Source of the DNA: Bacteroidales bacterium
GTDB taxonomy: Bacteria; Bacteroidota; Bacteroidia; Bacteroidales; F082
Reading direction: 5' to 3'
Length of the DNA: 64,000 bases
NCBI GenBank assembly: GCA_017549805.1
Contig: JAFYNJ010000009.1
Location: forward strand, 62,001 to 126,000
Shown: piece after piece, positions 34,433-43,384 of the stretch
Layout: each line of letters opens with the position of its first letter
Position numbering within the stretch: position 1 is the stretch's first letter
The notes under the pieces: generated by a model
The model's database searches: none
Told to the model about the DNA's origin: nothing
Seen by the model: the letters and a program-made list of their open reading frames with translations, nothing else
Program-made: the position numbers and the translations under genes

Positions 34433-35692
34433 TTACGGAATGGCCATGTTGGGCACTTCGGTGCCGTCGTACACGCCCCTGTCGAGTTTTTCCTTGACTT
34501 CCTTGAAGGCATTGAGCGTGTATTCCACATCTTCCATGCTATGGGCAGCGGTGGGGATGATGCGGAAGATGATCATACCCTTGGGAATGACGGGATAGGT
34601 CACCACCGAGCAGAAGATGCGGTAGTTCTCGCGCAGGTCCTTGGCGATATTGGTGGCTTGCACCACGTCGCCCTTCACATGCACCGGCGTAACGCAGGCT
34701 TCGGCTGGACCGATGTCGAAGCCCATGTTGCGGAAGCCGTCCTGCAAGGTGCGGGTCACCTTCCACAGCTGGGCGCGCAGACGGTCGCCTTCTTCGCCGC
34801 GGATGATCTCGAGACGCTTCTCGCAGCCTTCCACGATGGCCAACGGCAAACTCTTGGCATACATCTGGGAACGCATGTTGTAGCGCAGGTATTCGATCAC
34901 ATGTTTCGGACCCGCCACAAAGCCTCCGATGATGGCCATGGCCTTGGCATACGCACCGATATAGATATCCACCTCATCCATCACGCCAAAATGCTCGGAG
35001 GTGCCGCGACCCGTGGGTCCCATCACACCGAAACCGTGGGCATCGTCGATCAAGATGCGGAAACTGTATTTCTTTTTCAGCGCCACGATACCGGCCAAGT
35101 CACCCAAGGCACCGGTCATGCCATACACGCCCTCGGTGATGACAAGGATGCCGCCACCGGTCTTCTCCACCACTTCGGTGGCCACTTGCAGCTTCTTCTC
35201 CAAGTCGGCCATGTCGTTGTGACGGTATTTGTATTTGTTGCCCAGGTGCAAACGGATGCCGTCGAGCAGGCACGCGTGAGCCTCGTTGTCATAGACGATG
35301 ACATCGTGTGGGCTGGTCAAGGTGTCGATCGTGGACACAATGCCTTGATAGCCAAAGTTGAACAGATAGGCGGCTTCTTTCTTCTCAAAATCGGCCAGTT
35401 CTTTCTCAAAATGTTCATGCATACGGGTCTGCCCCGACATCATACGGGCTCCCATGGGAGCAGCAAGGCCCCAGCGGGCGGCACCCTCAGCATCCACCTT
35501 GCGGATGGCAGGATGGTTGGCCAAACCAAGATAATTGTTCAAGCTCCAGCAAAGCACCTCTTTGCCATTGAAAACCATACGGGGGCCAAGTTCGCCTTCC
35601 AAACGCGGGAATGCGAAATAGCCGTCAGCGCGCTCACGGTATTGCCCAATCGGACCACCGGAATCCTTTGCTATTCTTTCGAAAATATCCAT
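34433..35692 (-). CDS. PLP-dependent alpha-oxoamine synthase, serine palmitoyltransferase-like
   Basis: 419 residues, fold type I. AOS-family motifs: SLNNYLGLANHP, GARMMSGQT, NFGYQGIVSTIDTL, the Asp in LIDDAHGFGVMGPTGRG, and the Schiff-base lysine K250 in YAKAMAIIGG. The N-terminal segment (about 40 residues beginning MDIFERIAK) and the LNNYLGLANHPAIRK run are typical of Bacteroidota serine palmitoyltransferase, the first enzyme of sphingolipid synthesis. 8-amino-7-oxononanoate synthase or glycine C-acetyltransferase cannot be fully excluded. It is divergent from an SDR gene that could act on its product. Confidence 0.75.
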   Translation of the reverse strand: MDIFERIAKDSGGPIGQYRERADGYFAFPRLEGELGPRMVFNGKEVLCWSLNNYLGLANHPAIRKVDAEGAARWGLAAPMGARMMSGQTRMHEHFEKELADFEKKEAAYLFNFGYQGIVSTIDTLTSPHDVIVYDNEAHACLLDGIRLHLGNKYKYRHNDMADLEKKLQVATEVVEKTGGGILVITEGVYGMTGALGDLAGIVALKKKYSFRILIDDAHGFGVMGPTGRGTSEHFGVMDEVDIYIGAYAKAMAIIGGFVAGPKHVIEYLRYNMRSQMYAKSLPLAIVEGCEKRLEIIRGEEGDRLRAQLWKVTRTLQDGFRNMGFDIGPAEACVTPVHVKGDVVQATNIAKDLRENYRIFCSVVTYPVIPKGMIIFRIIPTAAHSMEDVEYTLNAFKEVKEKLDRGVYDGTEVPNMAIP

Positions 35693-35700
35693 TTTATTAA

Positions 35701-35735
35701 AATTTAGAATTTAGAATTCAGAAGTAAGAATTAGG
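35701..35735. repeat. degenerate heptanucleotide tract
   Basis: Five 7-mers (AATTTAG, AATTTAG, AATTCAG, AAGTAAG, AATTAGG) in the leader of the SPT-like gene. Confidence 0.6.
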
Positions 35736-35739
35736 ATTA

Positions 35740-35790
35740 CAAAATTAGTAAATATATTGATTATCTCAATGCTTACTTTTATTACTTTTG
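35740..35790. promoter_or_regulatory. overlapping divergent promoters for SPT-like gene and SDR-VOC pair
   Basis: Minus strand: -7 TAATTTTG (35740-35747) with TTG (35767-35769) 19 bases upstream. Plus strand: -7 TACTTTTG (35783-35790) with TTG (35757-35759) 23 bases upstream. The two promoters interlock, which suggests coordinated or competing expression. Confidence 0.55.
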
Positions 35791-35807
35791 CAAAAAAGAA
35801 CGAAAAC

Positions 35808-36599
35808 ATGTTGGATTTGAAAGGCAAATATGCCATCGTCACGGGTGGAGGAACGGGCATCGGCCGTTCCATTGCCATCCACTTGGCCCAAGAAGGCTGC
35901 AATTTGATCCTCACCGGACTTGGGATTGACGATTTGAACAAAGTGAAAGAGGATTGTGAGGGCATCGGAGTAAAGGCTTGGGCCACAGAAACCCAACTTG
36001 ACGACTATGCATCCATCGACATGTTCCACGACTTTGTAGTCGGACTTGGCGTGGGCATCGACCTTTTCGTGCTCAATGCAGGCATCTCGCAACGCGAGAA
36101 GGCCTTGGACACCGACTTCAGCGTGGATGAAAAGATCCTGAAGATCGACTTTTTGAGCGGCGTCTATCTGGTGAAGAAGTTCGGCGACATGATCAAGACT
36201 TCGGAGCATGTGCAGTTTTCGGTGACCACTTCCCTATCGGGCCTTTTCGGATTCCCGTTGCGCTCAGCCTATTGTGCCGCCAAGCATGCCTTGTTCGGTT
36301 TCTATGAGTCGTTGGAGTTGGAATATCCTAACATCAATGTCACCTTCCTTATCCCGGGACGCATCAACACGCAGATCAGCAAGAGCGCCCTGATGGGCGA
36401 TGGCACTGCCCACGCCAAGATGGACGCTGGGCAGGCCAACGGTCTTGACGTGGACAAATGTGGCGCCATTGCGGTGCGTGCCATCAAGCGGCAGAAGCAC
36501 CGCAAGCTCATCGGCAAGACCGAATTGCTGATGGCCCATATCCACAAGTGGTGCTTGCCATTGTATTATAGACTATCCAGAAAAATATCAGCAACATGA
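35808..36599 (+). CDS. short-chain dehydrogenase/reductase (SDR)
   Basis: 263 residues from the ATG at 35808; an upstream ATG at 35757-frame would precede the -7 box, so it is rejected. Nucleotide-binding TGGGTGIG (12-19), NAG in LNAGIS, catalytic Ser in TTSLSG and Y155-x-x-x-K159 are all present. A C-terminal hydrophobic stretch (LMAHIHKWCLPLYYRL) suggests membrane association, as in DHRS7-like or 3-ketosphinganine reductase-type SDRs. The divergent SPT-like gene makes a sphingolipid ketone substrate plausible. It overlaps the VOC gene by four bases. Confidence 0.8.
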   Translation: MLDLKGKYAIVTGGGTGIGRSIAIHLAQEGCNLILTGLGIDDLNKVKEDCEGIGVKAWATETQLDDYASIDMFHDFVVGLGVGIDLFVLNAGISQREKALDTDFSVDEKILKIDFLSGVYLVKKFGDMIKTSEHVQFSVTTSLSGLFGFPLRSAYCAAKHALFGFYESLELEYPNINVTFLIPGRINTQISKSALMGDGTAHAKMDAGQANGLDVDKCGAIAVRAIKRQKHRKLIGKTELLMAHIHKWCLPLYYRLSRKISAT

Positions 36600-37663
36600 A
36601 ACAAAAAGTGATTTGCGGCATACAGCAGGTGGGCATCGGAGTCAACGACTTCGTGGAGGCCTGGAAATGGTATTACGACAACTTCGGATTCGAAGTCAAG
36701 ATTGTTGATGACGAGGGTGTGGCCGAGCGCATGTTGCCCTACACGGGCGGCAAGCCTCAACCCCGTCGTTCTGGCATCGCCGTCAACATCCGCGGCGGTG
36801 GCGGCTTTGAGATCTGGCAGCCCAAGGGTCGTGAGCTAAACTACCTCAAGGAGCCTCTGCGATTGGGCGACCTCGGGATCCTCATCGCCAAGGTCAAAAC
36901 GGCCGACATCGAGAACGCCTTTAATACCTTCATTAATAAAGGTGCCGATGTCATCAGCGAGATTTTCACCGCACCGACAGGACAGAAGCATTTCTTCATG
37001 AAGGATCCCTACGGCAACCTATTTGAGCTGGAAGAGGATGGCTATGTCTTCATCGACGAGAAGAAGACCACGGGCGGCGCCAACGGTGCTGTCATCGGCG
37101 TAAGCGACATGGAACGCTCCCTGCCCTTCTACATGAAGCTTCTCGAATACGACAAGGTGGTTTTCGACCAAACCGATGTGTTTGACGATTTCAAACCCCT
37201 GCCTGGCGGCGAAGACAAGCTTCGCCGCGTCATCCTCGAACGCTCCAAGCCCATCGAGGGTCCTCTCTCAGGCATCATGGGCACCTCGCATCTTGAGTTG
37301 ATCCAGCGTGTGGACGGTCCAGGCAAGAAGCTTTACGAGGGACGCTTCTGGGGCGATCCCGGCTACATCCACCTCTGCTTCGATGTGCGCAACATGGAAG
37401 CCGTCAAACAAGAGACCGAGACAATGGGACATCCCTTTGTTTGCGACAGCGGCGCCGACTTCGGCATGGGCGAGGCCAACGGCCACTTCACCTACGTTGA
37501 AGACCCCGACGGCACCTTGATCGAATTTGTGGAGACCTATAAGATCCCCATCATCAAGAAGTTGGGGCTTTACTTAAACCTCGCCAACAAAGATGACCAC
37601 AAGCCGCTCGGCATCTTGAAGCTGTTGCGGTTTGCGAAAGTGAAACGCGAAAGCATCAAATAA
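36596..37663 (+). CDS. two-domain VOC family protein (HPPD-like glyoxalase fold)
   Basis: 355 residues. Two tandem vicinal-oxygen-chelate domains, about 1-145 and 160-315. Each has paired beta-alpha-beta-beta-beta units; metal-ligand candidates include H in TGQKHFFM and the ExVE pattern of LFELEE in the first, and CFDVR with LIEFVE in the second. A basic tail follows. Such double-domain forms include 4-hydroxyphenylpyruvate dioxygenase and extradiol dioxygenases; the HPPD signature residues are not obvious. Translation is coupled to the SDR by ATGA overlap. It ends at a strong terminator. Confidence 0.72.
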   Translation: MKQKVICGIQQVGIGVNDFVEAWKWYYDNFGFEVKIVDDEGVAERMLPYTGGKPQPRRSGIAVNIRGGGGFEIWQPKGRELNYLKEPLRLGDLGILIAKVKTADIENAFNTFINKGADVISEIFTAPTGQKHFFMKDPYGNLFELEEDGYVFIDEKKTTGGANGAVIGVSDMERSLPFYMKLLEYDKVVFDQTDVFDDFKPLPGGEDKLRRVILERSKPIEGPLSGIMGTSHLELIQRVDGPGKKLYEGRFWGDPGYIHLCFDVRNMEAVKQETETMGHPFVCDSGADFGMGEANGHFTYVEDPDGTLIEFVETYKIPIIKKLGLYLNLANKDDHKPLGILKLLRFAKVKRESIK

Positions 37664-37697
37664 AAAAAGCCGCGCAAATGCGCGGCTTTTTTATTCA
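37662..37697. terminator. bidirectional rho-independent terminator
   Basis: Stem GCCGCGC (37669-37675) / GCGCGGC (37680-37686), loop AAAT, A run before and T run after. It separates the VOC gene from the converging ompH operon. Confidence 0.92.
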
Positions 37698-37710
37698 TCC
37701 AATACCTAAT

Positions 37711-38229
37711 TTACTTAATGCCCAACTTGGCCTTGACGTCCTTGGTGACATCGACAGCGTCACCACCGATATAGACGGTAGTGCCGGTAGCAACATCGAG
37801 GATGTAGGTATAACCCTTTTCCTTGCCCACCGAATTGATGGCGTTCTGGATCTTCTCCAACAGCGGCTGAAGCAATTCAGCACGCTTGGCTTCGAATTCA
37901 TTCTCGGCGTTGGCTTGGAAAGCGGTGATGCGGCTTTCAAGATCAACCAGTTCCTTCTCCTTCGACTGCTTCACCAAGTTCGACATGGTTTCAGCATTTG
38001 ACTGATAGTCCTGGAGTTTGCCGGTGTACTCGTTGTACATGACCTTAAGCTGCTCTTGGAGTTCATTGTAGTAGTTCTCGAGGCTCTTCTCTGCCTTAGC
38101 CTTGTCAGGCATGGCATTCATGACCTCGGTGGTGTTCACGTGTGCGATCTTAACTGTTTGTGCGCTTACAAATCCGTTCATTCCTAAAAGGATGGCAAAC
38201 AGGAAGAATACTTTGAAGATTTTGTTCAT
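37711..38229 (-). CDS. OmpH/Skp family periplasmic chaperone
   Basis: 172 residues. Signal peptide 1-23. Body is a long helical hairpin (EKSLENYYNELQEQLKVMYNEYTGKLQDYQSNAETMSNLVKQSKEKELVDLESRI), with a beta core at the ends, as in trimeric Skp. It holds unfolded outer membrane proteins and delivers them to the BamA machine encoded in the same cluster. It has its own -7 box at 38278-38285, so it can be expressed apart from the second ompH gene. Confidence 0.9.
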   Translation of the reverse strand: MNKIFKVFFLFAILLGMNGFVSAQTVKIAHVNTTEVMNAMPDKAKAEKSLENYYNELQEQLKVMYNEYTGKLQDYQSNAETMSNLVKQSKEKELVDLESRITAFQANAENEFEAKRAELLQPLLEKIQNAINSVGKEKGYTYILDVATGTTVYIGGDAVDVTKDVKAKLGIK

Positions 38230-38277
38230 TTTATGGATTTTTAATGATTAATTATTCAAATCTGTTCATTGAGGGCG

Positions 38278-38285
38278 CAAAGATA
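38278..38285 (-). promoter_or_regulatory. -7 box for ompH (37711-38229)
   Basis: TATCTTTG on the minus strand, 49 bases before the ATG. Confidence 0.45.
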
Positions 38286-38307
38286 GCAATAATCCCGATA
38301 TGTGGAA

Positions 38308-38964
38308 TCAGTTTTTGCTTTTTCCGGTTTTCACCGAGGGGGATTTTCCGCTGGAGTTCGAGCTCGAGCTACTGGTTTTGCCTGCAGCAGCGGCATTGGC
38401 GCGCTTACGGTCTTCCCTGCGGACGGTTTGCATCACATTGCTCAGCTGGTCGAGCACATCGTCGCTGATGTCGGCCCTGTCGGAGGCATAAAGGATGGAA
38501 GTGCCCGAAGCCAGGTCGAACACGAAGGTGTAGCCCTTGGTTTGGGAGAGTTCGTTCAATGCGGTGTAGATCTTCTCTTGGATGGGTTGCACCAATTCAG
38601 TGCGCTTTTGATAGAGCTGTCCATCGGATCCAAAATACTGCATCTGGAGATTCTTGGCTTCTTGTTCCTTGTTGATGATTTCCTGTTCGCGGGCGCGTTT
38701 TTGGTCTTCTGACAGGAGCACCATCTCGGTTTGGTATTTCTTGTACATCTCCGACACTTTGTCATAAATGGCTTTCACTTCATCGTTCCATCTGGTGGAG
38801 AGAGCTTCAAGTTCAGCCTGGGCATCGCCGTATTCCGGAATGTTGCTCAAGATGTAATCGGAATCAACGTAGGCAAATTTCTGTCCGCCAATCTGTGCAT
38901 TGGCACTAATGACGCTGCAGCAAACGAGGGCAGCGGTCAAAAACAATGATTTCAATGCTTTCAT
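38308..38964 (-). CDS. OmpH/Skp family protein with serine/lysine-rich tail
   Basis: 218 residues. Signal peptide 1-23. Same Skp-like helical hairpin as the downstream gene (long helices at ~45-130), core residues FAYVDSDYIL and IYTALNELSQTKGYTFVFDL. It differs in a low-complexity C-terminal tail of about 30 residues rich in S and K (KTSSSSSNSSGKSPSVKTGKSKN). The tandem pair downstream of bamA is the usual Bacteroidota arrangement. Confidence 0.9.
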   Translation of the reverse strand: MKALKSLFLTAALVCCSVISANAQIGGQKFAYVDSDYILSNIPEYGDAQAELEALSTRWNDEVKAIYDKVSEMYKKYQTEMVLLSEDQKRAREQEIINKEQEAKNLQMQYFGSDGQLYQKRTELVQPIQEKIYTALNELSQTKGYTFVFDLASGTSILYASDRADISDDVLDQLSNVMQTVRREDRKRANAAAAGKTSSSSSNSSGKSPSVKTGKSKN

Positions 38965-39028
38965 TTCTATTTAGTTTGTTTGTTTTCCAAAAGATTCATT
39001 CAATCAATAATTATGCCGATTTCCTTCA

Positions 39029-41683
39029 TCAGTCAATAGAGCCTCCAATGGAGAAGTGGAACTGACTGCCGTTGGCACCGCTGGAACCCGGCACATTGTC
39101 GAAGCCATAACCCCAGTCGAGACCCAACAGGCCAAACATCGGGAGGTAGATACGGGCACCGATACCAGCGGAACGATACACCTTGAACGGGTTGAAGTTC
39201 TCGAAGCCAAGCCAGCAGTTACCCGCCTCCAGGAAGCCCATGGCATAGATGGTGGCAGATGGATTCAACGACAAGGGATAACGCAACTCAAGCGTGTATT
39301 TTGTGAAGATGTTACCACCCTTGATACCGCTGCTTGAACCTGGTGTGAGCGATTCGTTCTGGTATCCGCGCATGCCGATGACCTCCTTACTGTCAAACAT
39401 GTAGCCTGTCGGGATGCCATCGCCGCCCAAATAGAAGCGGTGGAACGGCGTGGGACCGATGTCTTCATTATAATAGCCGAGATAGCCGAAACGCACACGA
39501 GTCATCAGCACCAACTTGTCATACAATTCCGAATACCATGCTGCCTTGAACTTCCATTTATGCATCTCGATCCATTTGTACTTCTCGTCCTCTGTCATGC
39601 TGGCATAGTCTTTATCCGCAAAAAGCGAAATGGGGGGCGTAATCTCCAGCGACAATTGAACCTCGGAACCGTTCCTCGGATACAGTGGCTGGCTCACGGA
39701 GTTACGGCCGACATTGAAGGTATAGCTAATTAAGTTGAAATTGCCGTTACCCGACCCGAAATTAAGAATGTTGGCATAGTTCTTCAAGCGGTATTGGATC
39801 AAAGAGACGCCATGGTAGATCGAGAAGTAGTCGTCAGGCCATGTCACACGGCTTCCCAGACCCACTGTGGCACCAGTCATGCGGAAATAGCCAAAGTTCT
39901 CCTCGGTCCTTTTATAGCCATTGGAGTAGAAGGACTGGTAGATGGATGTCGTCAAGGAATTCGGTTTGCGTCCACCCAGCCAAGGCTCCGTAAACGAGAG
40001 GGAATAGTAGATGGAACGTGTGCCATAAGTCGAGATATTCAGGGAAAGCTTTTGCCCATCACCTCCTGGAATAGGTTTCCAGGCATCCTTGTTAAAGACA
40101 TTCCTAATGGAGAAGTTGTTGAACGAGAGACCCGCCTGAAGAATCAACATGCTCCATCCCCAGCCAGCCGAGAACGACACTTGGTCGGCGCTGGCCTCCT
40201 CCACCTGGTATTCAATATCCACCGTATTGTCTTTATAGTTGGGCTGCACATCCGGATAGATGGACTCCTGGTTGAAGAATCCCAAGGTAGCGAGTTCCCT
40301 CATGGTACGGGTGACATCGCTACGGCTGAAGAGCTGTCCAGGGCGCGAATACATCTCGCGGATGGCTACGAAGTCGTTGGTCTTGGTGTTGCCTTTCAGC
40401 GTCACGTTGTTGATACGGGCTTGCTGGCCTTCTTGGAGACGGATCTCCAAGTCGATGGAGTCGTTCTCCACCTGAACCTCCACGGGATCCACCCTGAAGA
40501 AGAGATAGCCATCGTCCATGTAAAGCGAGGAGATGTCGAGAGTCGTCTCACTATAAGTCAGGTTGGCATTCAGCAGATCCTTGTTATAGACATCGCCCGG
40601 CTTGATGCCGAGGATGCTGTTCAAGGTCTCTGTGGAATACTTGGTATTGCCCGTCCAATTGATGTTTCGGTAATGGTACAGGTCACCTTCGTCAATTACG
40701 AGATCGATGCCGAGGTTCTTATCGTCAATGGAATACACCGAATCCCTAACGATGATGGCATCGCGATAACCCTTGGCATTGTACTTTTTGATGATATTCA
40801 ACTTATCTTCCTGATAGTTCGATTCCAGATATTTGGAACTCTTGAAGATACGCGGCCGGTAGTTCTCATAGAAATACTCCTCCACATCGGTAATCGCTTT
40901 CAACGGCTTCAACGTCAAGGCATCGGCAACGGCATTGACGACCATGGGACCCAACGGATCCAGTGGGTTGAAGACGCCACGCTGTTTGGTTTCCTTCATG
41001 GCCGACAAAATCTGAGCATCCGAAACGTTTTCGTTTCCAATGATGTTGATCTTTCCGATTTTCACCTTCTCGCCCTTGTTTACGTCAATGATAAGGTCCA
41101 CATAGTGTTCACGAGTGGTATCAGGCACCTGGGTGATGGTCACCTCGGCATTATGGAAACCCTTGTCTGCATAATAGTCTTCGATGATTCTCCTGGTCTT
41201 GGTTTCCAGATGGTTGGTGGCGATGTCGCCTCTGGAGAGGTTGATCTTGTTGCGAATGTCGTCGGCTTCCGACTTCTTGATGCCGTTGAATGAGAACTTG
41301 GAGACACGGGCGCGTTCCTGAACGACGATTTGCAGGAAGATCTTGTCGGCCACGATACTGGTGGCGTTGATGGCTACATCCTCAAACATGCCTTGGTCCC
41401 AAATTTTCCGGATGGCCGTAGCGATATCGTCGCTGGGCACGGTAATCTCATCCCCCACCCTCAAGCCGGAGAGCATGGAAAGCACCATGGGATCGACGAA
41501 TTGGGTCCCTTCAACAGTGATGCCCCCGATCTCATATTTGGAGGGATTGCTGTAATCGATATCCGACATATCGTCGCCAATCTTAATCTGGGCCTGAAGC
41601 GGTCCAGACAATACAAGGGTGACGAAGGCAAATAAAATCAAAAAAGGTTTGAAACGTATATTTTTTCTCATGCAATGCATCAT
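39029..41683 (-). CDS. bamA: outer membrane protein assembly factor BamA
   Basis: 884 residues. An N-terminal signal (the ATG of MRKNIRF, 12 bases in, is an alternative start), then about five POTRA domains (~45-470) and a 16-strand Omp85 barrel (~500-884) with the conserved lid motif and GSMRGY-like element GMRGYQNES. It folds and inserts outer membrane proteins. It is translated after uppS with a four-base overlap. Length is typical of Bacteroidota BamA. Confidence 0.94.
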   Translation of the reverse strand: MMHCMRKNIRFKPFLILFAFVTLVLSGPLQAQIKIGDDMSDIDYSNPSKYEIGGITVEGTQFVDPMVLSMLSGLRVGDEITVPSDDIATAIRKIWDQGMFEDVAINATSIVADKIFLQIVVQERARVSKFSFNGIKKSEADDIRNKINLSRGDIATNHLETKTRRIIEDYYADKGFHNAEVTITQVPDTTREHYVDLIIDVNKGEKVKIGKINIIGNENVSDAQILSAMKETKQRGVFNPLDPLGPMVVNAVADALTLKPLKAITDVEEYFYENYRPRIFKSSKYLESNYQEDKLNIIKKYNAKGYRDAIIVRDSVYSIDDKNLGIDLVIDEGDLYHYRNINWTGNTKYSTETLNSILGIKPGDVYNKDLLNANLTYSETTLDISSLYMDDGYLFFRVDPVEVQVENDSIDLEIRLQEGQQARINNVTLKGNTKTNDFVAIREMYSRPGQLFSRSDVTRTMRELATLGFFNQESIYPDVQPNYKDNTVDIEYQVEEASADQVSFSAGWGWSMLILQAGLSFNNFSIRNVFNKDAWKPIPGGDGQKLSLNISTYGTRSIYYSLSFTEPWLGGRKPNSLTTSIYQSFYSNGYKRTEENFGYFRMTGATVGLGSRVTWPDDYFSIYHGVSLIQYRLKNYANILNFGSGNGNFNLISYTFNVGRNSVSQPLYPRNGSEVQLSLEITPPISLFADKDYASMTEDEKYKWIEMHKWKFKAAWYSELYDKLVLMTRVRFGYLGYYNEDIGPTPFHRFYLGGDGIPTGYMFDSKEVIGMRGYQNESLTPGSSSGIKGGNIFTKYTLELRYPLSLNPSATIYAMGFLEAGNCWLGFENFNPFKVYRSAGIGARIYLPMFGLLGLDWGYGFDNVPGSSGANGSQFHFSIGGSID

Positions 41684-42429
41684 TTGTTGATTTGTTCGCT
41701 TGTCTTGCCAAAACGGCGTTCGCGATGTTGATAATCGACAATGGCCTCATACAGGTCTTCTTTCCTGAAATCAGGCCAATATTTGTTGGTAAAATAAAGC
41801 TCCGAATAAGCCAGTTGCCAAAGCAGAAAGTTGCTGATACGCAACTCACCGCTCGTACGGATGAGCAGTTCGGGATCGGGCATGCCGGCAGTAACGAGAG
41901 AGCTGCTAAAGGTATCTTCAGTGATATCCTCAGGTTGCAGACGGCCTTCCTTGACTGCCCTGGCGATGCTACGCGAGGCTTCGGTAATCTCCCATCGGCT
42001 GGAATAGCTCAGAGCAAGGTTGAGCACCATGCGGGTGCAGTGCTTGGTAGCCTCGATGGCTCCGTTGAGCTGGTCACGGTTGACTTTTGGAAGACGATTC
42101 AGGTCGCCGATAGCCTGTAGCCGGATATTGTTTTTAACCAAGGTTTTCGTCTCGTTCTTGATGGTCTGCCCCAAAAGATTCATCAGGCCGCCGACTTCAT
42201 CGCCAGGCCGATTCCAGTTTTCCGTGGAAAAGGCGTACAGCGTCAGGTAGGAAACGCCGAGCTCGGCACAGGCCTCGTTCACCTCCCTGACCGATTGGAT
42301 GGCACTTTGATGACCGAAAAGACGCGGTTTGCCGCGTTCCTTGGCCCATCGTCCATTGCCGTCCATGATGATAGCGATGTGCTTGGGCAGACGTTCTATG
42401 ATGATTTGTTCTTTCAGTGACATGATCAA
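41680..42429 (-). CDS. uppS: isoprenyl transferase (undecaprenyl diphosphate synthase)
   Basis: 249 residues. IAIIMDGNGRWA near residue 25 supplies the catalytic Asp and the RWA loop; LTLYAFSTENW is conserved; the C-terminal RTSGELRISNFLLWQLAYSE motif binds the diphosphate. Makes undecaprenyl diphosphate, the lipid carrier for peptidoglycan, O-antigen and other envelope polymers. The start overlaps the DUF6089 gene by four bases (an ATG two codons in is equally possible). It is in the conserved envelope cluster. Confidence 0.95.
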   Translation of the reverse strand: MIMSLKEQIIIERLPKHIAIIMDGNGRWAKERGKPRLFGHQSAIQSVREVNEACAELGVSYLTLYAFSTENWNRPGDEVGGLMNLLGQTIKNETKTLVKNNIRLQAIGDLNRLPKVNRDQLNGAIEATKHCTRMVLNLALSYSSRWEITEASRSIARAVKEGRLQPEDITEDTFSSSLVTAGMPDPELLIRTSGELRISNFLLWQLAYSELYFTNKYWPDFRKEDLYEAIVDYQHRERRFGKTSEQINK

Positions 42430-43328
42430 TTGATATTCATTTTACAAGCAGAATTGTTCGGGATTACAAATTTCCATGTAATGGAGAGGTTGATCATCCC
42501 AAACCAGTCGTTGGTTTTCGCATTGCCGCGTTGATGATTCTCAGAAAACAACCCCGAGGGATCGGTCAAATCATAATCGAGAATTTCCACATGATTATCA
42601 GAATACTCTCCATGGACATCATCCAGATAATCCGTAAAAGTATAATGCATCCTCCATTCCAGCGTGGCCGCCAGATGCTTGGAGAGCGACAACTTGCAAC
42701 CTACACCAAAGGGAATAGAGATACCAAAAGCAGGAACATCCAAATTCTTCCCTCTAAACACTCTAGTTACTTGTTTATCACCGTTACCATCAATGAACGT
42801 AGAGTCCACCCAGCACCAATCGGTGGGGAGATTGTTGAGTAAAAGTGTATCAATAGCCTGATCCCCTGTAAAAGGATAAGTCTTATAAAAGAATCCCGAG
42901 ACTCCCGCGAAGATATACGGAGAGATGGATGATTCAGGACGACCGGTATAGTAATTCAAGAAATTAAACTCTGCCATAAGGCTGATGTCATGAAGTGTTG
43001 AGCGGAAATTCAGCTTCGCCTCTGGACGCCAAGCTGCAACTTCATCGCGAGCCCTGAAAGTGCCGTAAGTATAGTCAAGTCGGAAAGCCCAACGGGAGTC
43101 ATAATTGTAACGAACAACGGCACCCAGATCATAATGGAACTGGTTGAGTGATTTCCAATCCCAATCCTGAAGGTTTCTCCAAGTGTTCAACTCGCCGATG
43201 TAGGAAGTGGCTCCAAAATGCGGCCCAACTTCAATCGTCTGAGGGTTCTGCGCATAGGCAACAGGCCCTGCTTGGCTCATCAGGACCAGCAAAAACGTTA
43301 TCAACCAAAAATGCAGTCTTTTCTTCAT
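42426..43328 (-). CDS. DUF6089 family outer membrane protein
   Basis: 300 residues from the ATG at 43328 (a longer frame starts within the promoter region and is not used). Signal peptide ~1-27, then a predicted eight-strand barrel with repeated aromatic strands (TIEVGPHFGATSYIGEL, WAFRLDYTYGTFR, HLAATLEWRMHYTFTDYLDDVHG). The DUF6089 family is a fixed neighbour of uppS/bamA in Bacteroidota. Role unknown, probably in envelope assembly. The TAACTTTG box at 43343-43350 suggests this gene begins the transcript DUF6089-uppS-bamA. Confidence 0.8.
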   Translation of the reverse strand: MKKRLHFWLITFLLVLMSQAGPVAYAQNPQTIEVGPHFGATSYIGELNTWRNLQDWDWKSLNQFHYDLGAVVRYNYDSRWAFRLDYTYGTFRARDEVAAWRPEAKLNFRSTLHDISLMAEFNFLNYYTGRPESSISPYIFAGVSGFFYKTYPFTGDQAIDTLLLNNLPTDWCWVDSTFIDGNGDKQVTRVFRGKNLDVPAFGISIPFGVGCKLSLSKHLAATLEWRMHYTFTDYLDDVHGEYSDNHVEILDYDLTDPSGLFSENHQRGNAKTNDWFGMINLSITWKFVIPNNSACKMNIN

Positions 43329-43342
43329 GGTATAAAAGTGTG

Positions 43343-43350
43343 CAAAGTTA
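43343..43350 (-). promoter_or_regulatory. -7 box for DUF6089-uppS-bamA
   Basis: TAACTTTG on the minus strand with a TTG at 43373-43375 (22 bases upstream) and the ATG 15 bases downstream. Confidence 0.5.
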
Positions 43351-43384
43351 AGACTTTTTTTTAATAATGTGACAACGTTAGAAA

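Noticed and set aside
34541-35707. Long open frame on the plus strand (388 codons) opposite the SPT-like gene
   Set aside because: It is antisense to a strongly conserved PLP enzyme and its protein is histidine- and glycine-rich without domains; it follows from the codon bias of the real gene.
39794-41293. Open frame of 499 codons opposite bamA
   Set aside because: Antisense shadow of the bamA coding sequence; no signal, domain or promoter.
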